From the NCBI RefSeq assembly GCF_003121295.1, contig NZ_PHNC01000004.1, forward strand, positions 62,010 to 126,009: DNA of 64,000 nucleotides, in the 5' to 3' direction. The notes under the pieces are model-generated. The model ran no database searches and was not told the DNA's origin. It saw only the letters and a program-made list of their open reading frames with translations. This stretch comes from Streptomyces orinoci (GTDB lineage: Bacteria > Actinomycetota > Actinomycetes > Streptomycetales > Streptomycetaceae). A program made the position numbers and the translations under genes. Positions within the stretch are counted from its first letter, which is position 1; each line of letters starts with the position of its first letter. Shown in pieces: positions 30,405-39,924 of this stretch.

Positions 30405-31187
30405 TCAGGGCGAAGCCGGAGGGTACAAATCCCTCGGCAACTGCGCCGCGGCGGCCCGGTCCAGGAGCCACAGGGTGCGGGAGCGGCCGTAGGCGCCCGC
30501 CGCCGGGGCCTGGATTTCGCCCGCGCCGCTCAGCGCGAGCGCGACCGCGCCCGCCTTGTCCTCGCCCGCCGCCAGGAGCCACACCTCACGGGCCGCCCGG
30601 ATCGCGGGCAGGGTCAGCGAGATACGGGTCGGCGGCGGCTTGGGCGCGCCATGCACCCCGACGGCCGTACGCTCGGTCTCCCGTACCGCCGGCAGCTCCG
30701 GGAAGAGCGAGGCGATATGGGCGTCCGGGCCGACGCCCAGCAACAGCACGTCGAAGGACGGCACTTGGGCGTGGTCCTCGGGCCGCGCGGCCGCCGCCAG
30801 CTCGGCCGCGTACGCCGCGGCGGCGGCGTCCGCGTCATTGCCGTGGGCACCCTGCGCCGGGGGCATCGGGTGCACCCGGGCCGGGTCCAGGTCCACCGCG
30901 TCCAGCAGGGCCCGGCACGCCTGGGTGTGGTTGCGCTCCGGGTCGCCGTCCGGCAGGAACCGTTCGTCGCCCCACCACAGATCCAGCCGGGACCAGTCCA
31001 CCGCGTCCCGGGCGGGCGACTCGGCGAGGGCCGCCAGCAGCCCATTGCCATTGCGGCCGCCCGTGAGGACCACCGAGGCGTGGCCCCGGGCGGCCTGGGC
31101 GTCCACGATCTTGGTGATCAGGCGGGCCGCCGCGGCCCGGGCCATCAGCTCCGTGTCCCGGTGCACCACCAGCTGGGGCGTGTTCAC
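30405..31187 (-). CDS. pgl: 6-phosphogluconolactonase
   Basis: A 260-residue DevB-type lactonase of the oxidative pentose phosphate pathway that hydrolyses 6-phosphogluconolactone to 6-phosphogluconate. Motifs: 'ASVVLTGGRNGNGLLAALA' (phosphate site), 'LDLWWGDERFLPDGDPERN' (conserved GDER), and the catalytic region 'GVGPDAHIASLFP', a slightly altered form of the usual GxGxDGHTASLFP, with the His kept and Gly replaced by Ala, Thr by Ile. The start is GTG 31187, overlapping the opcA stop (GTGA), which indicates translational coupling. It is the last gene of the minus-strand unit tkt-tal-zwf-opcA-pgl. Confidence 0.95.
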   Translation of the reverse strand: MNTPQLVVHRDTELMARAAAARLITKIVDAQAARGHASVVLTGGRNGNGLLAALAESPARDAVDWSRLDLWWGDERFLPDGDPERNHTQACRALLDAVDLDPARVHPMPPAQGAHGNDADAAAAAYAAELAAAARPEDHAQVPSFDVLLLGVGPDAHIASLFPELPAVRETERTAVGVHGAPKPPPTRISLTLPAIRAAREVWLLAAGEDKAGAVALALSGAGEIQAPAAGAYGRSRTLWLLDRAAAAQLPRDLYPPASP

Positions 31188-32215
31188 TGGGACGCCGCCT
31201 TCTTGGCCGACGGGGCCTTCTTCCGAGGCGGTGCCGGAGCCCCTTCGGGCGTGGGCTCGGCCTCCGGCTTGGGCACGTCCAGCGGCTCGTTGCCCAGCCG
31301 TTCCACGCCGTACTTCAGCGCGGACTCATAGATGGTGTCCGGGTCCAGCCGGCGCAGCTCCTCCGCCAGCAGCTCGGCGGTGTCGCGCCGCTTGAGCGCC
31401 ACCGCGCGGTCCGGCTGGCCGCGCATGGCCAGGGTGGCCAGGGTGCCGTTGGGGCGGTCCAGGGTGATGACGCCGGTCTTGGTCTGCAGCCGCACCGAGG
31501 TCAGGCCCGGGCCCTCGGAGACGGTGCGCTTGGCGGTCACCCCCAGCCGGTCCGCCAGCCACATGGCCAGCAGTTCGGCGCTGGGGTTGTACGCCTCGCC
31601 CTCCACCTCGGCGGCGGTGACCTGGGCGGCGGGCTGCTGGTCCAGGGCGGCCGCCAGCATCGAGCGCCAGGGCGTGGTCCGGGTCCAGGCCAGATCGGTG
31701 TCGCCGGGGGTGTAGTTGGCGGCCCGCTCGCTGAGTTCGGCGATCGGGTCCTCGGCCGCGTAGGAGTCGGTGACCCGCCGCTGGCCCAGGGCGCCCAGCG
31801 GGTCCTTCTCCGGGTGGGCCGGGGAGCTGACCGGCCACCAGACGACCACCGGGGCGTCCGGCAGCAGCAGCGGCAGCACCACCGACTGGGCGTGGTCTAT
31901 CACCTCGCCGTAGAGCCGGAGCATCACGGTTTCGCCGGTGCCCGCGTCGGCACCCACCCGGACATCGGCGTCCAGCCGGGCCTGGGCGCGCTCGCGGGGC
32001 GAGCGGCTGACCCGCTTGATGACCACCAGCTTGCGCGAGGGGTGCTCGCGGGACGCCTCGTCGGCCGCCTTGAGCGCGTCATAGGCGTGCTCTTCGTCGG
32101 TGACGATGACCAGGGTGAGCACCATGCCGATGGCGGGGGCGCCAATGGCCCGGCGCCCTTCCACCAGGGCCTGGTTGATCTTGCTGGCAGTGGTGTCGGT
32201 GAGATCGATCTTCAT
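31184..32215 (-). CDS. opcA: Glucose-6-phosphate dehydrogenase assembly/allosteric protein OpcA
   Basis: A 343-residue actinobacterial/cyanobacterial protein needed for full activity of Zwf. Conserved features: start 'IDLTDTTASKINQALVEGRR', 'MVLTLVIVTDEEHAYDALKA', 'SPRERAQARLDADVR', 'VVLPLLLPDAPVVVWWP', 'LAWTRTTPWRSMLAAALDQ'. No catalytic motif is known. The C-terminus ends in a Pro/Lys/Ala-rich tail. ATG 32215 overlaps the zwf stop by 4 bp and its own stop overlaps pgl by 4 bp, so enzyme, helper and lactonase are made together. Confidence 0.95.
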   Translation of the reverse strand: MKIDLTDTTASKINQALVEGRRAIGAPAIGMVLTLVIVTDEEHAYDALKAADEASREHPSRKLVVIKRVSRSPRERAQARLDADVRVGADAGTGETVMLRLYGEVIDHAQSVVLPLLLPDAPVVVWWPVSSPAHPEKDPLGALGQRRVTDSYAAEDPIAELSERAANYTPGDTDLAWTRTTPWRSMLAAALDQQPAAQVTAAEVEGEAYNPSAELLAMWLADRLGVTAKRTVSEGPGLTSVRLQTKTGVITLDRPNGTLATLAMRGQPDRAVALKRRDTAELLAEELRRLDPDTIYESALKYGVERLGNEPLDVPKPEAEPTPEGAPAPPRKKAPSAKKAASQ

Positions 32216-33738
32216 GGCCGGCGCCAGCTCCGTCCCTCTCGTGCGAGCATCTCGTCCGCCTCGACCGGCCCCCAGGTGCCGGCCGGGTACTGCGCGGGCT
32301 TGCCGTGCTTGTCCCAGAACTCCTCGATGGGGTCGAGGATCTCCCAGGACAGCTCGACCTCCTTCAGACGCGGGAAGAGGTTGGACTCGCCCAGCAGGAC
32401 GTCCAGGATCAGCCGCTCGTACGCCTCCGGGCTGGACTCCGTGAAGGATTCGCCATAGGCGAAGTCCATCGAGACGTCCCGGACCTCCATCTGGGTGCCC
32501 GGCACCTTGGAGCCGAACCGCATGGTCACGCCCTCGTCCGGCTGCACCCGGATGACCAGGGCGTTCTGCCCCAGCTCCTCGGTGGCGGTGTGGTCGAAGG
32601 GGGAGTGCGGGGCCCGCTGGAAGACCACCGCGATCTCGGTGACCCGGCGGCCCAGCCGCTTGCCGGTGCGCAGATAGAAGGGGACGCCCGCCCAGCGGCG
32701 GTTGTCGATCTCCAGCTTGACGGCGGCATAGGTGTCGGTCTTGGACTTGGGGTCGATGCCCTCCTCCTGGAGGTAGCCGACCACCTTCTCGCCGCCCTGC
32801 CAGCCGGCCGCGTACTGGCCGCGCACCGTCTCCTTGGCCAGGTCCTTGGGCAGCCGGACGGCGCCCAGCACCTTGGTCTTCTCGGCGGCCACCGCGTCCG
32901 CGTCGAAGGAGGCGGGCTCCTCCATGGCGGTCAGCGCCATCAGCTGCAGCAGATGGTTCTGGATGACGTCCCGGGCCGCGCCGATGCCGTCGTAGTAGCC
33001 GGCCCGGCCGCCGATGCCGATGTCCTCGGCCATGGTGATCTGGACATGGTCCACATAGGACCGGTTCCAGATGGGCTCGAAGAGGGTGTTGGCGAAGCGC
33101 AGCGCCAGGATGTTCTGGACCGTCTCCTTGCCCAGGTAGTGGTCGATCCGGAAGACCTCGTTGGCCGGGAAGACCTCATGGACGATCCGGTTGAGCTCCT
33201 GGGCGCTCTTCAGGTCGTGGCCGAAGGGCTTCTCGATGACGGCGCGCCGCCAGGAGCCCTCCTTCTGGTCCGCCAGCCCGTGCTTCTTCAGCTGCTGGAC
33301 CACGGTGGGGAAGAACTTGGGCGGCACCGAGAGGTAGAAGGCGAAGTTGCCGCCGGTGCCCTGGGCCTTGTCCAGCTCATTGATGGTGTTCTTCAGGGTC
33401 TCGAACGCGTTGTCGTCGTCGAAGTCACCCTGGACGAACCGGCAGCCCTGCACCAGCTGCTGCCAGACCTCCTCGCGGAAGGGCGTGCGCGCATGCTGCT
33501 TGACCGCTTCATAGACGATCTGGGCGAAGTCCTCGCTCTCCCAGTCCCGGCGGGCGAAGCCGATCAGGGAGAAGCCCGGCGGCAGCAGACCCCGGTTGGC
33601 GAGGTCATACACCGCCGGCATCAGCTTTTTTCGGGACAAATCGCCCGTAACGCCAAAGATGACCAGGCCGGACGGCCCCGCGATACGCGGGAGCCGCCGG
33701 TCCTGAGCGTCACGCAGCGGATTGCTGCTGGTGCTCAA
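32212..33738 (-). CDS. zwf: Glucose-6-phosphate 1-dehydrogenase
   Basis: A 508-residue NADP-dependent enzyme opening the oxidative pentose phosphate pathway. Coenzyme loop 'IFGVTGDLSRKKLMPAVYD' near residue 27; active-site signature 'FRIDHYLGKETVQNILALRF' (catalytic His, substrate Lys, about 195-215); 'RWAGVPFYLRTGKRLGRRVT' in the C-terminal domain. Length is standard. The start is a TTG at 33738, with GGAGG 6 bp upstream; it gives the usual 'SNPLRDAQDRRLPRIAGPSG' beginning. Only one base separates this start codon from the stop of tal upstream, so they are coupled. It supplies NADPH. Confidence 0.97.
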   Translation of the reverse strand: MSTSSNPLRDAQDRRLPRIAGPSGLVIFGVTGDLSRKKLMPAVYDLANRGLLPPGFSLIGFARRDWESEDFAQIVYEAVKQHARTPFREEVWQQLVQGCRFVQGDFDDDNAFETLKNTINELDKAQGTGGNFAFYLSVPPKFFPTVVQQLKKHGLADQKEGSWRRAVIEKPFGHDLKSAQELNRIVHEVFPANEVFRIDHYLGKETVQNILALRFANTLFEPIWNRSYVDHVQITMAEDIGIGGRAGYYDGIGAARDVIQNHLLQLMALTAMEEPASFDADAVAAEKTKVLGAVRLPKDLAKETVRGQYAAGWQGGEKVVGYLQEEGIDPKSKTDTYAAVKLEIDNRRWAGVPFYLRTGKRLGRRVTEIAVVFQRAPHSPFDHTATEELGQNALVIRVQPDEGVTMRFGSKVPGTQMEVRDVSMDFAYGESFTESSPEAYERLILDVLLGESNLFPRLKEVELSWEILDPIEEFWDKHGKPAQYPAGTWGPVEADEMLAREGRSWRRP

Positions 33739-33739
33739 T

Positions 33740-34855
33740 TCACGCCTCCGGTGCGAGGCGCTTGAGCTCCGCCTCCGTCGACTTCAGCAGGTCGTTCCAG
33801 GACGCCTCGAACTTCTCGACGCCCTCGTCCTCCAGCAGCTGCACCACGTCGTCGTAGGAGATGCCGATCCGGGCCAGGGCGTCCAGGTCGGCCTTGGCCT
33901 GCTGGTAGGTGCCGCGCACGGTGTCACCGCTGATGCTGCCGTGGTCACCGGTGGCCTGGAGGGTGGCCTCCGGCATGGTGTTGACCGTGTTGGGCGCCAC
34001 CAGCTCGTCCACATACAGGGTGTCCTTGTAGGCCGGGTCCTTGACACCGGTCGAGGCCCACAGCGGACGCTGCTTGTTGGCGCCGTGCTTCTCCAGGGCC
34101 AGCCAGCGGTCCGAGGAGAAGACCTCCTCGTACGCCTGGTACGCCAGCCGGGCGTTGGCCAGGGCGGCCTTGCCGCGCAGCGCCTTGGCCTCGTCGGTGC
34201 CCAGGGCGTCCAGCCGCTTGTCAATCTCGGTGTCCACCCGGGAGACAAAGAAGGACGCCACCGAGTGGATCAGCGACAGGTCCTGGCCGGCCGCCTTGGC
34301 CTTCTCCAGACCGGTCAGGTAGGCGTCCATGACCGCGCGGTAGCGCTCCAGGGAGAAGATCAGCGTGACATTGACGCTGATGCCCAGCCCGATGGTCTCG
34401 GCGATGGCCGGCAGACCCGCCTTGGTGGCCGGGATCTTGATCAGGGTGTTGGGCCGGTCCACCAGCCAGGCCAGCTGCTTGGCCTCGGCCACCGTGGCCC
34501 GGGTGTCATGGGCCAGCCGCGGGTCCACCTCGATGGAGACCCGGCCGTCCTGGCCGTCGGTGCGGTCGAAGACCGGGCGCAGGATGTCGGCGGCGTCGCG
34601 GACGTCCGCCGTGGTGATCATGCGGATGGCTTCCTCGACGGTGACCTTGCGGGCCGCGAGGTCGGCCAGCTGGGGCTGGTAGCCCTCGCCGCTGGAGATC
34701 GCCTTCTGGAAGATCGACGGGTTGGTGGTGACACCCACCACATGCATCTCGTCGATCAGCTCGGAGAGATTGCCGGAGGTGATGCGCTTGCGGGACAGGT
34801 CGTCCAGCCAGATCGCGACGCCTTCGTCGGACAGCCGCTTGAGTGCGTCAGTCAT
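33740..34855 (-). CDS. tal: Transaldolase
   Basis: A 371-residue enzyme that moves dihydroxyacetone units between sugar phosphates. N-terminal signature '[19 protein letters not shown]' and '[15 protein letters not shown]'; the Schiff-base Lys is in '[15 protein letters not shown]' (about residue 140); '[20 protein letters not shown]' and '[19 protein letters not shown]' are further family blocks. It is the longer actinobacterial type. ATG 34855 has AGGAGA about 10 bp upstream. It lies between tkt (37 bp upstream) and zwf in one minus-strand unit. Confidence 0.96.
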   Translation of the reverse strand: MTDALKRLSDEGVAIWLDDLSRKRITSGNLSELIDEMHVVGVTTNPSIFQKAISSGEGYQPQLADLAARKVTVEEAIRMITTADVRDAADILRPVFDRTDGQDGRVSIEVDPRLAHDTRATVAEAKQLAWLVDRPNTLIKIPATKAGLPAIAETIGLGISVNVTLIFSLERYRAVMDAYLTGLEKAKAAGQDLSLIHSVASFFVSRVDTEIDKRLDALGTDEAKALRGKAALANARLAYQAYEEVFSSDRWLALEKHGANKQRPLWASTGVKDPAYKDTLYVDELVAPNTVNTMPEATLQATGDHGSISGDTVRGTYQQAKADLDALARIGISYDDVVQLLEDEGVEKFEASWNDLLKSTEAELKRLAPEA

Positions 34856-34892
34856 GGGTTCTGCATCTCCTATTGAGAAATAAGTACGGGCG

Positions 34893-36974
34893 TCAGCGGC
34901 GGCCGGCGTCGGCGATGGACTCGCGGGCGGCCTCGACCACGGCCTCGGTGGTGATGCCGAACTCCTGGTACAGCACCTTGTAGTCGGCGGAGGCGCCGAA
35001 GTGCTCCAGCGAGACCACCCGGCCGGCCTCGCCCACATAGCGGTGCCAGGTCAGGCCGATGCCCGCCTCGACCGCCACCCGGGCCTTGACGTCCGGCAGC
35101 AGCACGCCGTCGCGGTACGCCTGGTCCTGCTCCTGGAACCACTCCACACACGGCATGGAGACCACCCGGGTCGGGATGCCCTCCGCCTGCAGCCGCTCGC
35201 GGGCCTCCACGGCCAGCTCGACCTCGGAACCGGTGGCGATCAGGATCAGCTGCGCCCGGCCGCCCTCGGCCTCCAGCATCACGTAACCACCCTTGGCCGC
35301 GCCCTCGTTGGGCTCGTAGGTGGGCACGTTCTGCCGGGTCAGGGCCAGGCCGTGCGGGGCCGGCTTGGTGGCGTGGCGCTTGGTGATCTCGCGCCAGGCG
35401 ATGGCGGTCTCATTGGCGTCCGCCGGGCGGACCATGTTCAGGCCGGGGATGGCGCGCAGCGCGGCCATGTGCTCCACCGGCTGGTGGGTGGGGCCGTCCT
35501 CGCCCAGACCGATGGAGTCATGCGTCCAGACATAGGTGACCGGCAGCTTCATCAGCGCGGCCAGGCGCACCGCCGGGCGCATGTAGTCGGAGAACACCAG
35601 GAAGGTGCCGCCGTAGATCCGGGTGTTGCCGTGCAGCGCGATGCCGTTCATGGTCGAGCCCATGGCGTGCTCGCGGATGCCCCAGTGCACGGTGCGGCCG
35701 TAGGGGCTCGCCTCCGGCAGCGGGTTGCCCTCCGGGAGGAAGGAGGAGGACGCGTCGATGGTGGTGTTGTTGGAGCCGGCCAGGTCGGCGGAGCCGCCCC
35801 ACAGCTCGGGCAGCACACCGCCCAGGGCCTTGAGGACCTCACCGGACGCCTTGCGGGTGGCCACGGCCTTGCCGGCCGGGAAGACCGGGAGGACCTTCTC
35901 CCAGCCGTCGGGCAGCTCGCCCGCGTTGATGCGGTCGAAGTCGGCGGCCCGCTCCGGGTTGGCGGTGCGCCACTGCTGGATCCGCTTGTCCCACTCGGCG
36001 TGCGCCTCGCGGCCGCGGTCCACCACCTTGCGGGCATGCGCCAGCACCTCGTCCTCCACCTGGAAGTGCTGCTTCGGGTCGAAGCCCAGCACCTCCTTGG
36101 TGGCGGCGATCTCGGCCTCGCCCAGCGCCGAGCCGTGCGCGGCCTCGGTGTTCTGGGCGTTGGGGGCGGGCCAGGCGATGATGGTGCGCGCGGCGATGAG
36201 CGAGGGGCGCTCGGTCTCCTCCTGCGCCGCCTTCAGCGCCGCGAACAGCGCCTGGATGTCGAAGTCGCCGTTGGGGGCCTGCTCAATGCGCTGGACGTGC
36301 CAGCCATAGGCCTCGTAGCGCTTGAGGACGTCCTCGGAGAAGGCGGTCTCGGTGTCGCCCTCGATGGAGATGTGGTTGTCGTCGTACAGGGCGACGATGT
36401 TGCCCAGCTTCTGATGGCCGGCCAGCGAGGAGGCCTCGGCGGAGATGCCCTCCTCCAGGTCGCCGTCGGAGACGATCGCCCAGATGGTGTGGTCGAAGGG
36501 GGACTCGCCCTTGGGGGCCTCGGGGTCGAACAGACCGCGCTCGTAACGGGCGGCCATGGCCATGCCCACCGCGTTGGCGATGCCCTGGCCCAGCGGGCCG
36601 GTGGTGGTCTCCACACCTCGGGTGTGGCCGTGCTCCGGGTGGCCCGGGGTCTTGCTGCCCCAGGTGCGGAAGGCCTTCAGGTCCGACAGCTCAAGGCCGT
36701 AACCCGACAGGAAGAGCTGGGTGTAGAGGGTCAGGCTGGTGTGCCCGGGGGAGAGGACGAACCGGTCACGGCCGGTCCAGTCGGCGTCGCTGGGGTCATG
36801 CCGCATCAGCTTCTGGAAGAGCAGGTAGGCGGCGGGGGCGAGGCTCATGGCCGTGCCGGGGTGGCCGTTGCCGACCTTCTGCACGGCGTCCATGGCCAGA
36901 ACCCGCGCGGTGTCAACGGCCCGCTGGTCCAGTTCGGTCCACTCGAGGTCTGTGGTGGTCGGCTTGGTGCTCAC
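34893..36974 (-). CDS. tkt: Transketolase
   Basis: A 693-residue thiamine-diphosphate enzyme. Motifs: '[20 protein letters not shown]' (catalytic His), '[20 protein letters not shown]', the ThDP/metal motif '[20 protein letters not shown]' with Asn in '[12 protein letters not shown]', Glu in '[18 protein letters not shown]' that activates ThDP, and '[20 protein letters not shown]' of the pyrimidine domain. Start GTG 36974 yields '[15 protein letters not shown]'. It is the first gene of the pentose-phosphate unit (tkt-tal-zwf-opcA-pgl), divergent from ctaB across a 392-bp gap. Confidence 0.97.
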   Translation of the reverse strand: MSTKPTTTDLEWTELDQRAVDTARVLAMDAVQKVGNGHPGTAMSLAPAAYLLFQKLMRHDPSDADWTGRDRFVLSPGHTSLTLYTQLFLSGYGLELSDLKAFRTWGSKTPGHPEHGHTRGVETTTGPLGQGIANAVGMAMAARYERGLFDPEAPKGESPFDHTIWAIVSDGDLEEGISAEASSLAGHQKLGNIVALYDDNHISIEGDTETAFSEDVLKRYEAYGWHVQRIEQAPNGDFDIQALFAALKAAQEETERPSLIAARTIIAWPAPNAQNTEAAHGSALGEAEIAATKEVLGFDPKQHFQVEDEVLAHARKVVDRGREAHAEWDKRIQQWRTANPERAADFDRINAGELPDGWEKVLPVFPAGKAVATRKASGEVLKALGGVLPELWGGSADLAGSNNTTIDASSSFLPEGNPLPEASPYGRTVHWGIREHAMGSTMNGIALHGNTRIYGGTFLVFSDYMRPAVRLAALMKLPVTYVWTHDSIGLGEDGPTHQPVEHMAALRAIPGLNMVRPADANETAIAWREITKRHATKPAPHGLALTRQNVPTYEPNEGAAKGGYVMLEAEGGRAQLILIATGSEVELAVEARERLQAEGIPTRVVSMPCVEWFQEQDQAYRDGVLLPDVKARVAVEAGIGLTWHRYVGEAGRVVSLEHFGASADYKVLYQEFGITTEAVVEAARESIADAGRR

Positions 36975-37366
36975 CCTAAGTCAGGGCTCCTCTCCACATG
37001 GTTCTCAGGCCGGGGGCGGTGTTCCGCCACGACTCGGCGAGGTCGAGCCTACCCTCGCCCTGGCGCGCATCTTTTCGACGTGCAGTCGGCTGCTCGGCTC
37101 AACGCTCCCGGAAACCGGGACCGGCCGGGAAAGATTCCCGGCCAGGAGCGACCGGCCTTGGCACCAGCGTGCAGTGCGCTCGGCGCGCTCGCCTCCCGGG
37201 TGGTCCCGCGGAGTCAGGTTTACCGGGGCGCCCGGGCCCTCAACACGACCCCACCCCGGCGGAGGGCGTGCCATGCCCTGCGTCTAGAGTGGCGTGGTAC
37301 GCGCAAGTCTTTCCCGGCCGGGCCGGCCGGATGTGCTTGCTGGCCTTATCTCTGTCAGGGGTGTGC
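36975..37366. other. Long divergent intergenic region tkt / ctaB
   Basis: A 392-bp region with no supported ORF. It should hold both the tkt promoter (minus) and the ctaB promoter (plus). TAGAGT at 37284-37289 is a candidate -10 for ctaB, but no convincing -35 sits 17-18 bp upstream. AGGGG (37357-37361) is the ctaB ribosome-binding site. No large inverted repeat is apparent. Confidence 0.5.
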
Positions 37367-38308
37367 GTGACGGCCGTCGAATCCCGTCCTGCGGGGGTGC
37401 TCATCGAGCGCCCCAGCCACCGGCCGCTCGGGGCCCGGGTCAAGGCGTTCGTGGCCCTCACCAAGCCGCGCATCATCGAGCTGCTGCTGATGACGACCGT
37501 ACCGGTGATGTTCCTGGCCGCACAGGGCGTCCCCGATATGTGGCTGGTGCTGGTCACCTGCGTCGGCGGATATCTGTCGGCGGGCGGTGCCAACGCGTTC
37601 AATATGCACTACGACCGCGACATCGACGCGCTGATGGACCGTACCTCGCAGCGCCCGCTGGTCACCGGCATGGTCTCGCCCCGGGAGTGCCTGGTCTTCG
37701 CCACCGCGCTGACCGTGGGCTCCACCGTGTGGTTCTGGTACCTCGTCAACCCGTTGTCGGCGGTGCTTTCGCTGGGCGCCTCGATGTTCTATGTCGTGGT
37801 CTACACGATGTGGCTCAAGCGGCGCACCGCGCAGAACATCGTCTGGGGCGGCATCGCCGGCTGTCTGCCGGTGCTGATCGGCTGGTCGGCGGTCCGCAAT
37901 GAGGTCTCCTGGGCCGCGGTCATCCTCTTCCTGGTGATGTTCTTCTGGACGCCGCCGCACTACTGGCCGCTGTCGATGAAGGTCAAGGACGACTACGAGC
38001 GGGTCGGCGTGCCGATGCTGCCGGTGATCGCGGGCAACAAGGTCGTCGCCCGGCAGATCGTCATCTACAGCTGGGTGATGGTGGGCGTCTCGCTGCTGCT
38101 GTGGCCGCTGGGCTACACCGGCTGGTTCTACCCGGTGGCCGCGGTGCTGCTGGGCGCGATGTGGCTCAAGGAGGCGCACGCCCTCCAGGCGCGCGCCAAG
38201 GCGGGGGTCACCGGCGCCAAGCTCAAGGAGATGCGCCTGTTCCACTGGTCGATCACCTATGTGTCGCTGCTGTTCACGGCGGTGGCGATCGATCCCTTCC
38301 TGCGGTAG
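37367..38308 (+). CDS. ctaB: Protoheme IX farnesyltransferase (haem O synthase)
   Basis: A 313-residue UbiA-family membrane prenyltransferase that adds farnesyl to haem B for cytochrome oxidase. Both Asp-rich loops are present: '[20 protein letters not shown]' (DxxxD type, about residues 75-95) and '[20 protein letters not shown]' (about 200-220). About nine hydrophobic helices are visible. GTG 37367 with AGGGG 5 bp upstream is chosen; '[10 protein letters not shown]' precedes the conserved '[19 protein letters not shown]'. ctaA, the next enzyme in haem A synthesis, lies 0.6 kb downstream on the opposite strand. Confidence 0.96.
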   Translation: MTAVESRPAGVLIERPSHRPLGARVKAFVALTKPRIIELLLMTTVPVMFLAAQGVPDMWLVLVTCVGGYLSAGGANAFNMHYDRDIDALMDRTSQRPLVTGMVSPRECLVFATALTVGSTVWFWYLVNPLSAVLSLGASMFYVVVYTMWLKRRTAQNIVWGGIAGCLPVLIGWSAVRNEVSWAAVILFLVMFFWTPPHYWPLSMKVKDDYERVGVPMLPVIAGNKVVARQIVIYSWVMVGVSLLLWPLGYTGWFYPVAAVLLGAMWLKEAHALQARAKAGVTGAKLKEMRLFHWSITYVSLLFTAVAIDPFLR

Positions 38309-38398
38309 CGCGGGCTCTTCGCGACGGGCGGTGCTGGTGGCCAAGGCCACCGGTGCCGCCCGTCGCCATTTCCACTACCCGTCGGTAGCATCCTGGCC

Positions 38399-38749
38399 AT
38401 GGCAGACACCAAGCAGGCCGAAGAGGCCGTCCTCGACGCCAGGGCCCAGCGTGAGGCGGCCCGGCTGGCCAAGCAGATCAGCGCGTTCGCGGGCAGCCAC
38501 GGCGGCGGTGCGGAGGGGCAGCTGGCGCACATAGGGCGCGGCACCACCCGGATCGCGCTGGTGGGCGCGAACGGGGAGTGGGGCAACCTGGTGGCCCGCT
38601 CGCACGCGGCCGCCCGCAAGGCCGTGGAGCTCGCCGGGATCGAGCTGCGGGAGGAGTTCGACGGCGAGATGGCGGCCAAGGTGCGCACCGGGCGCTATGA
38701 GTGGTCCCGGATGGCCGGCATCCAGCTCGGCGGCCCGGCCAACGACTGA
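38399..38749 (+). CDS. Small conserved-type hypothetical protein
   Basis: 116 residues, no function recognised. The N-terminal third is a charged helix ('AEEAVLDARAQREAARLAKQ'). The middle holds 'EGQLAHIGRGTTRIALVGAN' and 'EWGNLVARSHAAARKAVELA'. There is no signal peptide or membrane segment, and the protein ends in a Gly/Pro tail. The ATG at 38399 is 7 bp after TAGCAT (38386-38391), a -10-like hexamer, so the message may be leaderless; no ribosome-binding site is visible. It lies between ctaB and a bidirectional terminator, and base composition at third positions supports real coding. Confidence 0.75.
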   Translation: MADTKQAEEAVLDARAQREAARLAKQISAFAGSHGGGAEGQLAHIGRGTTRIALVGANGEWGNLVARSHAAARKAVELAGIELREEFDGEMAAKVRTGRYEWSRMAGIQLGGPAND

Positions 38750-38763
38750 GCACATACGAAAGA

Positions 38764-38790
38764 GGGGCGCCCCCGGCTCGGGGGCGCCCC
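38764..38790. terminator. Bidirectional hairpin terminator
   Basis: Perfect 12-bp arms 38764-38775 and 38779-38790 around a 3-nt loop. It lies between the convergent small hypothetical gene and ctaA and can serve both. Confidence 0.75.
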
Positions 38791-38865
38791 ATCAGGGGCG
38801 CGGGGCTCTGCTGCGTCATGCGGCTCCGCCGCGTGGGCGCGACCAGCCGAAGACGGCCCGCACTC
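38784..38865 (-). repeat. Dispersed intergenic repeat (inverted copy)
   Basis: The same unit as at 20.9-21.1 kb but reversed: a GGGGCGC end, then 'GCGGCTCCGCCGCGTGGGCG' and CGACCAGCC. It abuts the 3' end of ctaA (stop at 38864). Confidence 0.8.
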
Positions 38866-39859
38866 AGCCGACAGCCTCCGGCTCCACGACCTCCTGCTGC
38901 TCACCGGACGAAGCCGACCGCGCCGAAACGACCGGCAGCGCCCCACGCTCCCGCAGCGCGAGGAAAACCCGCAGCACGGCGATCCACACCAGGCACGAGC
39001 CGAACATATGGACGCCGACAATGACCTCCGGCGAGTCATTGAAGTACTGCACATACCCCACGACCCCCTGAAGCATCAGCACCGCGAACAGCTCCACCAC
39101 CCGCCGGACCGGACCGGCCGGGGCCTGCACGGCCCGCAGGGTGAACCACAGTGCCACCGTCAGGCCCAGCACGATATAGACGAAGTCCACATGCAGCTGG
39201 GTGATCTCGTGCCAGTCCAGCGGGATCCGGCGCACGCCCTTGGAGGCGTCGCCCGCGTGCTTGCCCGCGCCGGTGACCACGGTGCCGATGACGATCAGCA
39301 GCAGGGTGGCGCCCACCAGCACCCGGTTCAGCTCACGGACCGGACGGGCCACCAGATCGCGCGGCGCGGCATCGCCCTCCAGGGAGCGGTGCCACATCAG
39401 CACGGCGACCGTCAGCAGCGCGGTGGACAGCAGGAAGTGCGCACTGACGATGTAGGGGTTGAGGCCGGTCAGCACGGTCACCCCGCCGACCACGGCGTTG
39501 CCCATGACCACCCAGAACTGGGCCCAGCCCAGCCGGGTGAGGTCCCGGCGCACCGGCTGGTGCGCCCGGGCGGCGATGATCGCCAGGCCCACCACGGCGC
39601 ACAGCACATAGGTGAGCATCCGGTTGGTGAACTCGATGACGCCGTTGATGCCCATCGCGGGCGTCGGGGTCAGGCTGTGCTCGGTGCAGGTCGGCCAGGT
39701 CGGGCAGCCGAGCCCGGACTGGGTCAGCCGCACCGCGCCGCCGGTGACCACGATGACCACGGCCATCACGACACAGGCGAACGCGGCCCGCTGGACAAAG
39801 CGCGCCGAGGGCTGCCAGCGGTCGGCGATGAGCTGGAGGGGGTTCATCGTTCTGGGCAC
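38864..39859 (-). CDS. ctaA: Haem A synthase (CtaA/Cox15)
   Basis: A 331-residue membrane oxidase that converts haem O to haem A. About eight helices in two similar halves. Haem-ligand His-containing helices are visible ('GVIEFTNRMLTYVLCAVVGL' with the conserved E/N/R, 'VSAHFLLSTALLTVAVLMW', 'ITQLHVDFVYIVLGLTVAL', 'VGVHMFGSCLVWIAVL'). The extracellular loop has the paired cysteines 'SGLGCPTWPTC', typical of the Bacillus-type enzyme. Start GTG 39859; ATG 39847 ('MNPLQLIADRW') is equally possible. The C-terminal tail after 'REGRGALP'-like residues is cytoplasmic and variable. Confidence 0.95.
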   Translation of the reverse strand: MPRTMNPLQLIADRWQPSARFVQRAAFACVVMAVVIVVTGGAVRLTQSGLGCPTWPTCTEHSLTPTPAMGINGVIEFTNRMLTYVLCAVVGLAIIAARAHQPVRRDLTRLGWAQFWVVMGNAVVGGVTVLTGLNPYIVSAHFLLSTALLTVAVLMWHRSLEGDAAPRDLVARPVRELNRVLVGATLLLIVIGTVVTGAGKHAGDASKGVRRIPLDWHEITQLHVDFVYIVLGLTVALWFTLRAVQAPAGPVRRVVELFAVLMLQGVVGYVQYFNDSPEVIVGVHMFGSCLVWIAVLRVFLALRERGALPVVSARSASSGEQQEVVEPEAVG

Positions 39860-39924
39860 CCGCTCATCGTAGAACGCCGCTTGTGCACCGATTCACGAGG
39901 CCCCCGCCCCGGTGGGAGAACCAC

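Noticed and set aside
37260..37290. Promoter of ctaB based on TAGAGT.
   Set aside because: No -35 element at a usable distance (GGAGGG only), so it is kept as a weak hint and not called.
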